From contig MAAT01000028.1 of NCBI GenBank assembly GCA_002162815.1, positions 1 to 64,000 of the forward strand: a stretch of DNA of 64,000 nt, written 5' to 3'. Within the stretch, counting starts at the first letter, position 1; every line of letters begins with the position of its first letter. Both the position numbers and the translations under genes were made by a program. Positions 8,322 through 17,596 of the stretch are shown in pieces. This DNA comes from Gammaproteobacteria bacterium 53_120_T64. Its GTDB lineage: Bacteria; Pseudomonadota; Gammaproteobacteria; Pseudomonadales; Porticoccaceae. Under the pieces are notes generated by a model. It was given only the letters and a program-made list of their open reading frames with translations. It was not told the DNA's origin and did not search any database.

Positions 8322-9992
8322 TTATTGCTCCGGTTCTACCGCGCTGCTAATGCGGTTTCGCCCCTCCGCCTTTGCTTGATAGAGTGCCGCGTCGGCTCTT
8401 TGCACCAAAATGTTGCCATCCTCTGCCGGCAAACAGGACACTCCGGCACTAAAGGTACAGCTGAAGTCGCCCTCTGCGCTGTGATGCCGAACCTGGGCAA
8501 AGAGCTCCCGCAATTCGTTCAAAACAACGATGGCCTGGGCCAAAGAAGTATCAGGCAGTATTACAGCAAATTCCTCACCCCCGTAACGGCCGACGATATC
8601 GGAGCGGCGCAAACGCTGAACCAATAGGCGGGAGATGCTCTTAATCACCTCGTCACCCACGGGATGACCGTGCTTGTCATTAACACCCTTGAAGTTGTCG
8701 AGGTCTATCATCGCAAACACGAGATCGGACTGTTGGCGGGCAGCTCGGTAATACTCCGCCTGAAGCGCCGATTTCAAGGTGCCGTGGTTGAGCAGGCCCG
8801 TTAGGGAGTCGACCTCCATACGCAGGCGCAATTTACGGAAGCGCCGAATACGGGAAACCACCGCCGCTACAAGGTGACTGGGGGCGACAGGCTTAGCGAG
8901 AAAATCATCACCACCCAGGCGCAGCGCCTCCATTTGCCGAGCAATATCACTCTCTGTTGAGAGAAAAACAATGGGGATACTCAACCATTCGGTATTTTGA
9001 CGGATAACCGCCGCCGCCTCTAAACCACTGCACTGGGGCATATTGACATCCATTAGGATGAGGTCTGGTTGAAAATCAACAACTAAGCCCATCAGTTTTG
9101 AAACATCTTGTAAGACTTCAACGTCGATGCCCATCTCACGTAAAATCGAGGCATAAGCTTCAGCTAAGACCTCCTCATCATCGACCACGATAACCCGGTA
9201 GGGCTCCTCATCCCAAGACAAACCCACCGCGTCTAGGCTTGCAAATAGCTCACCAAAATCCAGGGGCTTGGTCAGATAAACCACCCCCCCGGCCCGAGCC
9301 GCCGCCAGGCGAGCGCTCCAATCGTCCCGCGCCGAAATAAAGATCAAGGGCACCTTGCCCGGAAAGCGTGCTTGATAAGCTGTAGCCAGCCGGGCGCCGG
9401 CCAATTCGCCCTCCGGTAAATTAAGGTCGACGACCATCGCCGCCGGGCAAGACTCGCCAAGCGCTAGCTCAGCAGCACTACCCGAGCCAAACAGGCGGGT
9501 GCCATACCCGTAGTGGCGTAATTGGTGTTCAATTTCCTCACCCAAAGAGGGGTCATCATCAACGATGTAAACCATTTGCCCACCCAGCGCAGGCCGTGTC
9601 GCCGGTAGGCCCGAATCACTGTGCCCTGCCCCACGGGCAACCACGCCATCGATCACCAAGCCGGCTTTATCGATAAGCGCGGCGATACGCTGATGCTCCC
9701 TGGGTTCACACAGACCTATTGTATCTAGCCTAAGCAGTGCCAGCTCTAGCGCTTTCGCAACCTCGCTAATTTCCATATACCCAAAAGTTCCGCCGGAACC
9801 GGCCAGCTTGTGAGCCGTCATTTTTAACTGCTCAAAGGCCTCCCTCTCTAGAGGGGCATTATCGACATTCGAGTAGGCCTGAAGCCAATGAGCGCGCAGA
9901 GCAGCCAGTTTTCCTGGCAACTGCTCGGTATAACGCAACCGTGCAGTGTGTAGGGCATGCCTTTTTTTTTGTTGGCGCTCAATTTTTTGCAC
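8322..9992 (-). CDS. Hpt-REC-REC-GGDEF diguanylate cyclase response regulator
   Basis: The protein has 556 residues. An Hpt domain (about 20-115) carries phospho-acceptor His61 in MTAHKLAGSGGTFGY. Two receiver domains follow (about 138-255 with MVVDLNLP, and 262-385 with LILMDVNMP). A C-terminal GGDEF domain (about 395-550) has an intact RYGGEEF active site and an RRSD inhibitory I-site five residues before it. It should make cyclic-di-GMP under phosphorelay control with product inhibition. GTG 9992 is the only upstream start and overlaps the preceding receiver gene by 14 bases, with no clear Shine-Dalgarno, suggesting translational coupling. A run of nine A on the coding strand sits just after the start. 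Confidence 0.9.
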   Translation of the reverse strand: MQKIERQQKKRHALHTARLRYTEQLPGKLAALRAHWLQAYSNVDNAPLEREAFEQLKMTAHKLAGSGGTFGYMEISEVAKALELALLRLDTIGLCEPREHQRIAALIDKAGLVIDGVVARGAGHSDSGLPATRPALGGQMVYIVDDDPSLGEEIEHQLRHYGYGTRLFGSGSAAELALGESCPAAMVVDLNLPEGELAGARLATAYQARFPGKVPLIFISARDDWSARLAAARAGGVVYLTKPLDFGELFASLDAVGLSWDEEPYRVIVVDDEEVLAEAYASILREMGIDVEVLQDVSKLMGLVVDFQPDLILMDVNMPQCSGLEAAAVIRQNTEWLSIPIVFLSTESDIARQMEALRLGGDDFLAKPVAPSHLVAAVVSRIRRFRKLRLRMEVDSLTGLLNHGTLKSALQAEYYRAARQQSDLVFAMIDLDNFKGVNDKHGHPVGDEVIKSISRLLVQRLRRSDIVGRYGGEEFAVILPDTSLAQAIVVLNELRELFAQVRHHSAEGDFSCTFSAGVSCLPAEDGNILVQRADAALYQAKAEGRNRISSAVEPEQ

Positions 9993-10365
9993 GGGCCAAC
10001 AACTCGCGAATTTGATCGGGTAGTATCATTGGATCAAAGGGCTTGGCTATCACCTCCAACGCGCCTAAGGCAAGGAAGTCATTGACCTCGCAGGACTGTA
10101 CCTTGGCCGTTAAAAAGGCCACGGGGACCTCGGCCAGACTGGGTATTTTGCGTATTTCAAGTAAAGTACTGGGGCCATCTAAAATAGGCATCATCACGTC
10201 GAGTAAAATCAAATCCGGCGCAAAATCCAATACGCGCTCCAGCGCCTCGGCGCCATCGGCGCAAAACAGCAACTCAAAACCCTCGTCTTCCAAGGCGAAC
10301 TCTGCGACCTCGCGAATATCCGCCTCATCTTCAACATACAGTATTCGTGGCTCCCCGCTACCCAT
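9979..10365 (-). CDS. Stand-alone receiver-domain response regulator
   Basis: The protein has 128 residues from ATG 10365 and consists only of a CheY-like receiver domain. It has the acidic pair in YVEDEAD, the phospho-acceptor Asp in LILLDVMMP, the Thr in FLTAK and the Lys in IAKPFDP, so it should be phosphorylatable. A longer frame begins at 10392, but ATG 10365 fits the domain start and overlaps the kinase stop by eight bases. It also overlaps the diguanylate cyclase gene by 14 bases. The position between a hybrid kinase and an Hpt-bearing cyclase suggests it shuttles or drains phosphoryl groups in the relay. Confidence 0.9.
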   Translation of the reverse strand: MGSGEPRILYVEDEADIREVAEFALEDEGFELLFCADGAEALERVLDFAPDLILLDVMMPILDGPSTLLEIRKIPSLAEVPVAFLTAKVQSCEVNDFLALGALEVIAKPFDPMILPDQIRELLARAKN

Positions 10366-12736
10366 GCTCCACCGCCCTTCTGTTGAGAACACCCTTAATG
10401 GTCATCATTAATTGCTCATTGCTCACCGTAGCCTTGGTCAGAGAGGCGTCAAAGTGGCCAGCCAATTCGGCACAGGGGTCCTTGCCGGAGAAAATCACCA
10501 CCGGCACCCTTTCGGCCAAGGCATCCAGTAAGTCGACGCCCTCGCCATCAGGCAAGGTCAAGTCAAGTAGCACGAGGTCAAATTCTTGCTCATCGAGATA
10601 ATCTCGAGCCTGGGCGAGGCTGGTCGCATACACGTACTCACCAAAGCCGGCAACCAACTCACCGACCACTTGAACGACATCGAGGTCATCTTCTACATGT
10701 AAAATCCGATATTCTTGGTCGCCGTGCAAAGCGTGTAGCAGGGCCATAGATAAGCGACTATCGTCGATCGGCTTTTGCAGCCAGTCAATCACCGCTAGTC
10801 CATCGCCACCGCCCTCATCACGGGTGCTATCGATATTCGCCGAAACCACTATCACCGGTAGATGGCTGGTCGAGGGTGTTACACGGATGTCGCGCAAGAG
10901 GCTAATGCCATCGGTATCGGGTAAGGTCAGATCGAGTAACATCAGCTGGTATGTTTTCTCTGCAAGCAGTTTTTTGGCGGCTTCCCCGGTGGTCGCCATA
11001 TCGCTGACGAGACCATGATCCTCCAATAGACTCGACAGCACGTAGCCCACATCGAGGTTGTCCTCACAGATCAACACACTGGCGCTGATATCACCACTCT
11101 GCGCACGGACAATGTCCAACCAGCGGGGCATGTAAAAATAAAATTCGCTGCCCTTGCCCAGCTCACTGCGAAAATCAATGTGTCCTGAGTGATGTTCGAT
11201 AATCGCTCGGCTCACCGCCAGCCCCAAGCCCGTACCACCTTGCTGGCGGGTATCGGAGGTATCTGCCTGGGCGAAGCGGGAAAAGATCTTTGAGTGGAAC
11301 GCCTCTGGTATGCCGCTGCCTTGATCGGCCACCGTCACGCAAATCAAGCCATCCTCACCGAGGCAAACGTCAATGCTAACCACGCCCTTTTCCGGTGAAT
11401 ACTTCACTGCATTGGAGAGTAGGTTGGCAAAGACTTGCAGCAATCTGTTTTCGTCGCCCATGACATGGAGAGACTCCTTCTCCTGCGCTATGAGCTGGAG
11501 ACGCACACCGTAGCTTTTGGCATAACCCTCATTTTCGACAATGGCCCGACGGGCGACCTTGAAGATATCGATGACGTGCATATCGAAACTAATTTCGCCG
11601 CCCTTCATTTTCTCCATGTCGAGAATGTCATTGATCAAGAAGGTCAGGCGCTCGCTGTTACGACTCGCCGTCTCTAGCATTTTCTTGGCTTTTGGCGACA
11701 AACTGCCGGCCTCTTTGCCGAGCACAATGCCAAGGGCACCGCGTATCGAGGTCAGCGGTGTCCGCAGCTCATGGCTAACCGTGGAGATAAATTGACTCTT
11801 CAGAGTCTCGACACGCTTGCGCTCGGTAACATCACGCAATATCACCGTATACAGCCGCTCGCCTTTAATATTCATTTCACTGACAGCCAGCTCCATCGGG
11901 AAAACCTCTCCCTTGCTGCGTCGCCCCTCAAATTCCCGATAGGGATTGGCAAGCTCCTCATTCATTCCTTCCAGCAAGGCCGCCTCACTCAAGGTCGTGG
12001 AAAAAAGGTTTTGAATGGGCTGGCCCAATAAGTCATCCGCCGAGTAATCAAATACTCGGCTCACCGCTCGGTTGACCGACTCAATCACCAGCGAGGAATT
12101 GAAAGTGATGATGCCATCAACCACATTATCGACAATGCAGCGCATGTGCTCGGCCTTGGCGGCTAGATCAGACTGAATCTGATGGGTGGTAATTTCATTG
12201 CCCACCCACTCGGCGGCCAAATTGGTCAAGGCTTTGTCGGCAACGGTGAACGAGTTAGGCGGTACATCGGGAGAGGAAAAGCACAACGTGCCGTACGCTT
12301 GATCCAATACGCTAATTTTGGCACCTAAATAGCTACCCTGGCGATAGAGAAAATTATCGGGTGCGCTACCCGCTTGAGCCTCACCGACATCTTCATGGTA
12401 GATCGATTCGCCATCGGCCCATATGCCCCGACAAAACCCCATTTCTGCCCCCCGTTGCTCAACGCTGGCTTGAGGCTCCCCCAATACGTATTCAAACTGA
12501 CAAGTGGTATCGTCAAAGCGGGTTATTAAAGCCAATGGCATGGCAAAACATTCAACGCAGATCTCAAGACCCTTAAGTAAGGTTTCCTCCAAGCTCAAGT
12601 CATGCTGAGAGGCGAGACCATAAATTGCCGCTATCGCCGCCGCATTCTTGGCCGTGACATCCGCTTCGGTCTGCAGGTCTTCCTGGAGGCTTTCTGTATC
12701 AGACTGACTGCCATCGACTTGATCGTCTATACCCAT
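10358..12736 (-). CDS. GAF-PAS hybrid sensor histidine kinase with two receiver domains
   Basis: The protein has 792 residues and no membrane segment, so it is probably cytoplasmic. Order of domains: GAF (about 40-190), PAS (about 205-325), HisKA with STVSHELRTPLTS (His near 340), HATPase_c with N-box NLLSNAVKYSP and G-box GGTGLGLAVS, then receiver 1 (LMLLDLTLPDTDG) and receiver 2 (LVLLDLTLPDGEG). The kinase core is intact. A hybrid kinase with C-terminal receivers needs an Hpt protein to pass on phosphate; the Hpt domain two genes downstream is the natural partner. ATG 12736 has AAGG close upstream. The ligand of the GAF/PAS domains is unknown. Confidence 0.92.
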   Translation of the reverse strand: MGIDDQVDGSQSDTESLQEDLQTEADVTAKNAAAIAAIYGLASQHDLSLEETLLKGLEICVECFAMPLALITRFDDTTCQFEYVLGEPQASVEQRGAEMGFCRGIWADGESIYHEDVGEAQAGSAPDNFLYRQGSYLGAKISVLDQAYGTLCFSSPDVPPNSFTVADKALTNLAAEWVGNEITTHQIQSDLAAKAEHMRCIVDNVVDGIITFNSSLVIESVNRAVSRVFDYSADDLLGQPIQNLFSTTLSEAALLEGMNEELANPYREFEGRRSKGEVFPMELAVSEMNIKGERLYTVILRDVTERKRVETLKSQFISTVSHELRTPLTSIRGALGIVLGKEAGSLSPKAKKMLETASRNSERLTFLINDILDMEKMKGGEISFDMHVIDIFKVARRAIVENEGYAKSYGVRLQLIAQEKESLHVMGDENRLLQVFANLLSNAVKYSPEKGVVSIDVCLGEDGLICVTVADQGSGIPEAFHSKIFSRFAQADTSDTRQQGGTGLGLAVSRAIIEHHSGHIDFRSELGKGSEFYFYMPRWLDIVRAQSGDISASVLICEDNLDVGYVLSSLLEDHGLVSDMATTGEAAKKLLAEKTYQLMLLDLTLPDTDGISLLRDIRVTPSTSHLPVIVVSANIDSTRDEGGGDGLAVIDWLQKPIDDSRLSMALLHALHGDQEYRILHVEDDLDVVQVVGELVAGFGEYVYATSLAQARDYLDEQEFDLVLLDLTLPDGEGVDLLDALAERVPVVIFSGKDPCAELAGHFDASLTKATVSNEQLMMTIKGVLNRRAVEHG

Positions 12737-12942
12737 AGCCTTAGCCCACTGAGGTTCCTAATTTTTCCATTTGAGTGTAGACCAGGATAGTGCTTACAGC
12801 CCTCCCCACGACCACAAATAGCGGCGAGTGAGCGCTGTGAATCACGAAGAAATAGAGGACGACAAGCTCTCTACAAACGGCACAGCAGGGGCCAGCTAAA
12901 AAAACCAGTGGCTTGGCTAAAGTTTAAGTCAGGGCACGATGA

Positions 12943-14658
12943 TCAAATATTGTCGTCAGCGCTAACGCAAACCCGGTTGCGCCCCCCGGCCTTCGCCTCA
13001 TAACATGCTTCATCCGCGCGGCGTAATAGTTCTGTTGTGGTGAAGCAAGCCGGTGCAAAGTGCAGCACCCCCATGCTAACGCCAAACGTAAAGTCGACAC
13101 CATTACGGGCAAAGCGATAGTTGGCCACAAAAATACGCAGGGTTTCGCAAATTTCCAGAGCATTATCAAGATCACAGGACCCCAGTAACAGGCCAAATTC
13201 ATCGCCACCAAAACGTGCCAAGGTGTCGGAAGTGCGCAACAATTGGCTCAGGCCCTCGGCAATATCTTTTAAGACCTGGTCGCCCGCCTGATGGCCAGCA
13301 CTGTCATTGACTATTTTGAAAAAATCGAGATCGAGAAAACACAGTACCTGCTGCTCATCCCCGTCGGCCAAACTACTATTGAGAGTCGCTAGGCGCCGCT
13401 CAAATTCCCGTCGGTTGACGAGACCCGTCAAGGCATCATGGCTGGCCTCATAGGTCAGCTTTTCGGTGATTTGATATTGCAGGGTGACATCGCGAATAAA
13501 TACCGCCATGCCCTTGGCGTCCTGCTCATCGTGGGCAAAGGGCACCAGTGTCACTTCGGCATTGATCAAGGTCTGAGTTTGCGAGCGCAAACAAACTTCG
13601 TGGGTTTTATGGGGCGCGTGACCTGTGGCGATAAACTGCTGTATATCTTCGACCAACGAGAGACTATCGGTATTTTCATGGGACAGGAGGTCGAGAATAT
13701 TCCTGCCCAAACACTCGAGTAATTCAATACCGAGTAACTGTTCACAGGCCGGATTGGCCAAAATGACACGCCCCTCACCGTCGATATTAAAGACCGCGTC
13801 TTTAATCGAGTTCAGCGTCACGTCGACTCTTTGCTTTTCAAAAAACAGGTGTCGGGAAGTAATCGCGTGTTCGTCCAACTCCTGCTTTAAATCGAGGGTG
13901 CGATCACTGATTTGCTGCTCGAGGTTATGCTGATATTCTCGGATTTTTTGCTGTGAGGCCAAGCGCCCCTTGTGCGCATCATTGTAGGCCTCAATCACCA
14001 GGGCCAGCTCATCACTACTGTCGCCGACAACCACGGGTTGGTGCCCGCCAGCATTTTCAACACGGCGAATGTCCACCAATAATAAGTGCAAGCGCGTGCC
14101 AATAAAGACTTGGTAGGCCGAGCGTGTCGACAGCAAGACGACGACGGCGATAAGTCCCAATAAAATAACCGCCATACTCAGGTCTGTTATCAACAGCGTA
14201 TAAATTCGCTGGGGGCTCAAGCGAAGTTCCAGCTCACCGATCAGCAGGGTGCCGCTGGTGTCGGCATATTGAATAGACTCCACTTTATGAAAGTTTAAAC
14301 GGCTAAAAGGGCCTAGGGCTGCTTGTTTTGACTGCGCGCTTAACACTTGCCCGCCACGCCCAGAAAGAGCCCCCCCCGAGCCATAGACATCGACCACTCT
14401 GCGCCGCTGGTCGCGGACCACAAAGGTCTCGACATCGGTATCGACCATCAATCCGGCGGTGATCAAACGAATCGTATCTTCATCACCCGCATGCAACGGC
14501 GCCGATAACAGCAGCGAGTAGGTCTGCGATAGCTCTCGAAGCTTGTCTTCCATGACCTGTTTTTCATTCAGAAAACGCAGGCACTCAAAACTCGATATCG
14601 ATAAAAACAATAATAGGGCGCTAACAATGATGACTCGGCGAGCCAATTTGAAGAACAA
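12943..14658 (-). CDS. Membrane PAS-GGDEF diguanylate cyclase
   Basis: The protein has 571 residues. A transmembrane helix (about 9-27), a periplasmic sensor segment of about 130 residues, and a second helix (about 160-178) are followed by a HAMP-like linker and coiled coil, a PAS domain (about 275-390) and a GGDEF domain (about 410-565). The active site RFGGDEF is intact and RTSD five residues upstream is an I-site. There is no EAL domain. It should synthesise cyclic-di-GMP at the inner membrane in response to a periplasmic cue. The frame starts with TTG 14658, preceded by GAGAAA very close by, so the exact start is uncertain. It lies 206 bases upstream of the hybrid kinase on the same strand. 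Confidence 0.9.
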   Translation of the reverse strand: MFFKLARRVIIVSALLLFLSISSFECLRFLNEKQVMEDKLRELSQTYSLLLSAPLHAGDEDTIRLITAGLMVDTDVETFVVRDQRRRVVDVYGSGGALSGRGGQVLSAQSKQAALGPFSRLNFHKVESIQYADTSGTLLIGELELRLSPQRIYTLLITDLSMAVILLGLIAVVVLLSTRSAYQVFIGTRLHLLLVDIRRVENAGGHQPVVVGDSSDELALVIEAYNDAHKGRLASQQKIREYQHNLEQQISDRTLDLKQELDEHAITSRHLFFEKQRVDVTLNSIKDAVFNIDGEGRVILANPACEQLLGIELLECLGRNILDLLSHENTDSLSLVEDIQQFIATGHAPHKTHEVCLRSQTQTLINAEVTLVPFAHDEQDAKGMAVFIRDVTLQYQITEKLTYEASHDALTGLVNRREFERRLATLNSSLADGDEQQVLCFLDLDFFKIVNDSAGHQAGDQVLKDIAEGLSQLLRTSDTLARFGGDEFGLLLGSCDLDNALEICETLRIFVANYRFARNGVDFTFGVSMGVLHFAPACFTTTELLRRADEACYEAKAGGRNRVCVSADDNI

Positions 14659-14734
14659 TTTCTCGGTGTATTTGATGATAGTTATCAGCCTAGCCTGAGC
14701 GGGAGTTGCTGTAGTTATTATCGCTTAATATTAT

Positions 14735-15214
14735 TTACCGCGGTGGATCTATGGTCAGTAAAAGCTGCTCCGCGCTACGTATATTGAGGCTTTGATTGTG
14801 TTGCCAGATTTTTTTCGTGGCTCGGTTTAACAATAGGTAAAGCCGCCCAGAAACGACTTCATAGACCTCGGGGTCAATAGGCAGTTGTTTACCCATGGTC
14901 GCCCCATAGGCACAATAGCCTCCGTAGGCGGGAAGAAATCGCGCGGGCTCGGCCTCAAACGACGCTAGATGCGCCGCCGTGCTAAAGAGATACGTCGCGC
15001 CTTGATACTGCGCGGCGAAATTTTTATCGCCCGGTTCGGCCTGTGCCTCAAAGTAGCTCAGTAGATCGTATCCCGAGACGGCAATATTATCGGCGCCAAC
15101 ATTCACTCGCTGAGAACTCGCCATACTCGTGAACGAAAAGAATAAAACCAAGGGGATCAGTCGCCAAGAGGTGCGACACGGATACCAACAATTTCGACAC
15201 TCTCTCGCCTTCAA
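14735..15214 (-). CDS. Exported YHS-domain protein
   Basis: The mature part begins with a YHS-like domain: VSGYDLLSYF, then NFAAQYQGATYLFST and GGYCAYGATMGKQLPIDPE, typical of small YHS proteins that may bind metal. An upstream hydrophobic segment (LIPLVLFFSFTSMASS) reads as a signal peptide. The long open frame reaches 15403 but that would overlap the SDR gene. TTG 15214 has AGGAAGG eight bases upstream and gives about 159 residues with a positively charged signal peptide, so I chose it; an internal ATG would remove the signal. It is about 70 bases downstream of the SDR gene on the same strand. Function is unknown. Confidence 0.7.
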   Translation of the reverse strand: MKARECRNCWYPCRTSWRLIPLVLFFSFTSMASSQRVNVGADNIAVSGYDLLSYFEAQAEPGDKNFAAQYQGATYLFSTAAHLASFEAEPARFLPAYGGYCAYGATMGKQLPIDPEVYEVVSGRLYLLLNRATKKIWQHNQSLNIRSAEQLLLTIDPPR

Positions 15215-15284
15215 TTCCCGAACCTTCCTATGGTTAATGCACAGCCCTATATTTTTACTGATTAGCGCCGGTGTGTAAATACCA

Positions 15285-16052
15285 CTACCGGGCAGCGCTA
15301 CCGCCATCCACCGACATTGAGTGGCCGGTGACAAACGAGGCTTGGTCGGAGCACAGCCAGACCGCCGCTTCGGCAATCTCGGAGGGCTTGCCAAGACGGC
15401 CAACCGGCTCCATTTTACGCATCATCTCGTAGCCCTTTTCGGAACCCTTAACGATGCGATTCAACATCGGGGTTTCGATGGCACCGGGGCACACCGCATT
15501 GATGCGAATATCTTTTGTCGCAAACTCTAGCGCCGCCGACTTGGTCATACCAATCACACCGTGTTTAGCCGCCACATAGGCGTTGCCTCTAGGCACCCCA
15601 ACCAAGCCCGCCAGTGAGGAGGTGTTGACAATCGCACCCGCCGAACCCTGACGCAGAAACTGTTCAATTTCATACTTCATGCACCACCAGACACCCTTTA
15701 GGTTGACGGCAATATTCAAATCGAAATTTTCCTCCGTGCAGGTAATGGTTGTCGCCTGGGTATCACCCTCGATGCCGGCGTTGTTAAATGCTGCATCGAG
15801 CTGGCCATATGTGTCCACCGCCGCCTTAATTAACGCTTCGACCTCGGGGCCCTTTGAGACGTCGCACTGCACAAAGCTCGCCTCACCACCGGCCTCTTTA
15901 ACGAGTGCAACTGTTTCTTCACCCCCTGTAATATTGATATCTGAAACCACAACCTTTGCCCCTTCTCGGGAAAAGATTAACGCGGATTCACGACCAATGC
16001 CCGATCCTGAGCCGGTAATAACAACGACTTTATCCTGCATTTTCCCACTCAT
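15285..16052 (-). CDS. SDR family NAD(P)-dependent dehydrogenase
   Basis: The protein has 255 residues, the normal classical SDR length. It shows the cofactor motif TGSGSGIG (13-20), Asp37 after strand 2 in VVSDIN (favouring NAD), NNAG (90-93), and catalytic Ser146, Tyr159 and Lys163. It should oxidise or reduce a secondary alcohol/ketone. GGAG lies six bases before ATG 16052. It is transcribed divergently from the enoyl-CoA hydratase gene across about 200 bases. Together they could perform hydroxyacyl-CoA formation and oxidation, or act on a cyclic alcohol before the Baeyer-Villiger enzyme; the substrate cannot be decided from sequence. Confidence 0.88.
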   Translation of the reverse strand: MSGKMQDKVVVITGSGSGIGRESALIFSREGAKVVVSDINITGGEETVALVKEAGGEASFVQCDVSKGPEVEALIKAAVDTYGQLDAAFNNAGIEGDTQATTITCTEENFDLNIAVNLKGVWWCMKYEIEQFLRQGSAGAIVNTSSLAGLVGVPRGNAYVAAKHGVIGMTKSAALEFATKDIRINAVCPGAIETPMLNRIVKGSEKGYEMMRKMEPVGRLGKPSEIAEAAVWLCSDQASFVTGHSMSVDGGSAAR

Positions 16053-16254
16053 AACTCACTCCAGTTTTTAATGACCCAATAATATGGCTGCCACGCTAAA
16101 CGCCGGCCTGAGGCGTGTCAATAGACCGCGTTTTTATACTCACCGGTAACAATGATGCATATTGCCATTGCCTAGCCCCCATTGCGCACGGTATCTTTCC
16201 AGCTCCGCTTGGTGACACACAAGCCAACACCACAGATAACAAAGGAGAAAAACT

Positions 16255-17052
16255 GTGAGTATTTCTGGATTAGACGACGACCTGCTGTACGAAAAGAAAG
16301 GCAAACTGGCCTATATGACCTTTAATCGCCCGTCGGAGATGAACTCCATCACCCCCAAAATGCTGGAGGAAATCGACCTAATCGCTGATGATTTCAACAA
16401 TGACAACGAATTACTGGTGCTTATCGTCACCGGTGCCGGCGAGCAGTCTTTTTGTGCCGGCGCCGATTTGAAAAAAACCATCACCAAGTTGACCGAGGAT
16501 GCCGACAAGGGTGAACGCTTTATGAAAGACCCGAGTAAGCGTTTCTTCCACGGTGTTTTCAAGCCCATCATCGCCGCAGTAAACGGTTTTTGTCTGGCCG
16601 GTGGCACCGAAATATTACAGGGTATGGACATTCGCGTCGCGGCGGAGCACGCCCGCTTCGGCCTGCCAGAAGTACACTGGGGGATTATTCCCGGCGGCGG
16701 CTCCCACGTGCGTTTGCCTCGGCAAATACCCTATTGTCACGCCATGGATATTTTACTCACCGGCCGCCAAATCAGCGCCGAAGAGGCTCTGCAATTCGGC
16801 CTCATTAACAAAGTCGTGCCCGCCGACCAAGTGATGGCCGAATGTGAAAAATACGCGGCGATGATTTGTGCCAACGGGCCCTTAGCCGTGCAGGCCGCCA
16901 AAGAGGCCGCCATCAGTACCTACAACATGGGCTGGAGCGAGGCTTTTTCAACGGAGGCGGTGATTGCCGAGCGTATCTTCAAAACCGCCGATGCCACTGA
17001 GGGGCCGAAGGCTTTCGCCGAAAAGCGAAAACCGGTATATCACGGTAAATAA
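16255..17052 (+). CDS. Enoyl-CoA hydratase/isomerase family protein
   Basis: The protein has 265 residues and the crotonase fold. FCAGADL (about 66-72) and NGFCLAGGTE form the oxyanion hole region. Glu139 in LPEVHWGIIPGGG aligns with a catalytic Glu of hydratases, and the following glycine cluster replaces the second Glu region. It should hydrate or isomerise an enoyl-CoA. GTG 16255 is the start, supported by AAGGAG eight bases upstream. It is divergent from the SDR gene and lies upstream of a small exported protein and a Baeyer-Villiger monooxygenase on the same strand. Substrate specificity is unknown. Confidence 0.88.
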   Translation: MSISGLDDDLLYEKKGKLAYMTFNRPSEMNSITPKMLEEIDLIADDFNNDNELLVLIVTGAGEQSFCAGADLKKTITKLTEDADKGERFMKDPSKRFFHGVFKPIIAAVNGFCLAGGTEILQGMDIRVAAEHARFGLPEVHWGIIPGGGSHVRLPRQIPYCHAMDILLTGRQISAEEALQFGLINKVVPADQVMAECEKYAAMICANGPLAVQAAKEAAISTYNMGWSEAFSTEAVIAERIFKTADATEGPKAFAEKRKPVYHGK

Positions 17053-17132
17053 ACAACACCACCGAAAATAACTCTAAGCGCCTGCCAAAGGGGTAGGCGG
17101 ACTCCGTCCACATTGCACTGCAGAGATATAAC

Positions 17133-17510
17133 ATGCCGAACAAAGCCACTATTGCCATCAACCTTGCGGTGTCGTCCTTGCTTCTCGTGGCAATCAATAA
17201 CGCCCTTGCTAGCCAGGTCTACTCTATCCATCTAAAGAAAAAGCTCAACGGCACAAAAGTGTTTGCCGAAACCAATAAGGTCAATGCACCGGGCTCACTG
17301 ACCATTCTCAAACTATCCAGTGTTGATCCACGTTCTGTCGAATGCAGAGCCAGCTTTGACCCCCGCATTGAACAAAAGAAATCCTTTAAACGACGCCTAA
17401 AACCGAATACGGATGTTTCGATTCGATATACCACGGCGCGAAGTCCCAATCGACTCAACATTGAACTGGAGTGTCGGCCCGTAAAAGAAAAGCCGACAAC
17501 AGAAGACTAG
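17133..17510 (+). CDS. Small exported protein of unknown function
   Basis: The protein has 125 residues. The N-terminal segment with LAVSSLLLVAINNALA reads as a signal peptide with cleavage after ALA-S. The mature part is basic, beta-rich in pattern and has two Cys (in VECRASF and ELECRP) that could form a disulfide. From memory it resembles a family of small gammaproteobacterial periplasmic proteins often mislabelled as 3-phosphoglycerate kinase; the resemblance is the spacing of the two Cys with basic residues between. It lies 80 bases after the enoyl-CoA hydratase gene and 86 bases before the monooxygenase gene. No function can be given. Confidence 0.65.
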   Translation: MPNKATIAINLAVSSLLLVAINNALASQVYSIHLKKKLNGTKVFAETNKVNAPGSLTILKLSSVDPRSVECRASFDPRIEQKKSFKRRLKPNTDVSIRYTTARSPNRLNIELECRPVKEKPTTED

Positions 17511-17596
17511 CAAGGTAATAACAAGCACCCAATACCTCGATCAATATTCACACCGCAACCTGTTGCCCATCATTATTCACATTACAGGATGAAAAT

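Noticed and set aside
12895-12930. Possible terminator after the PAS-GGDEF gene with seven T on the minus strand
   Set aside because: The stem is about five pairs with a wobble pair, too weak to call.
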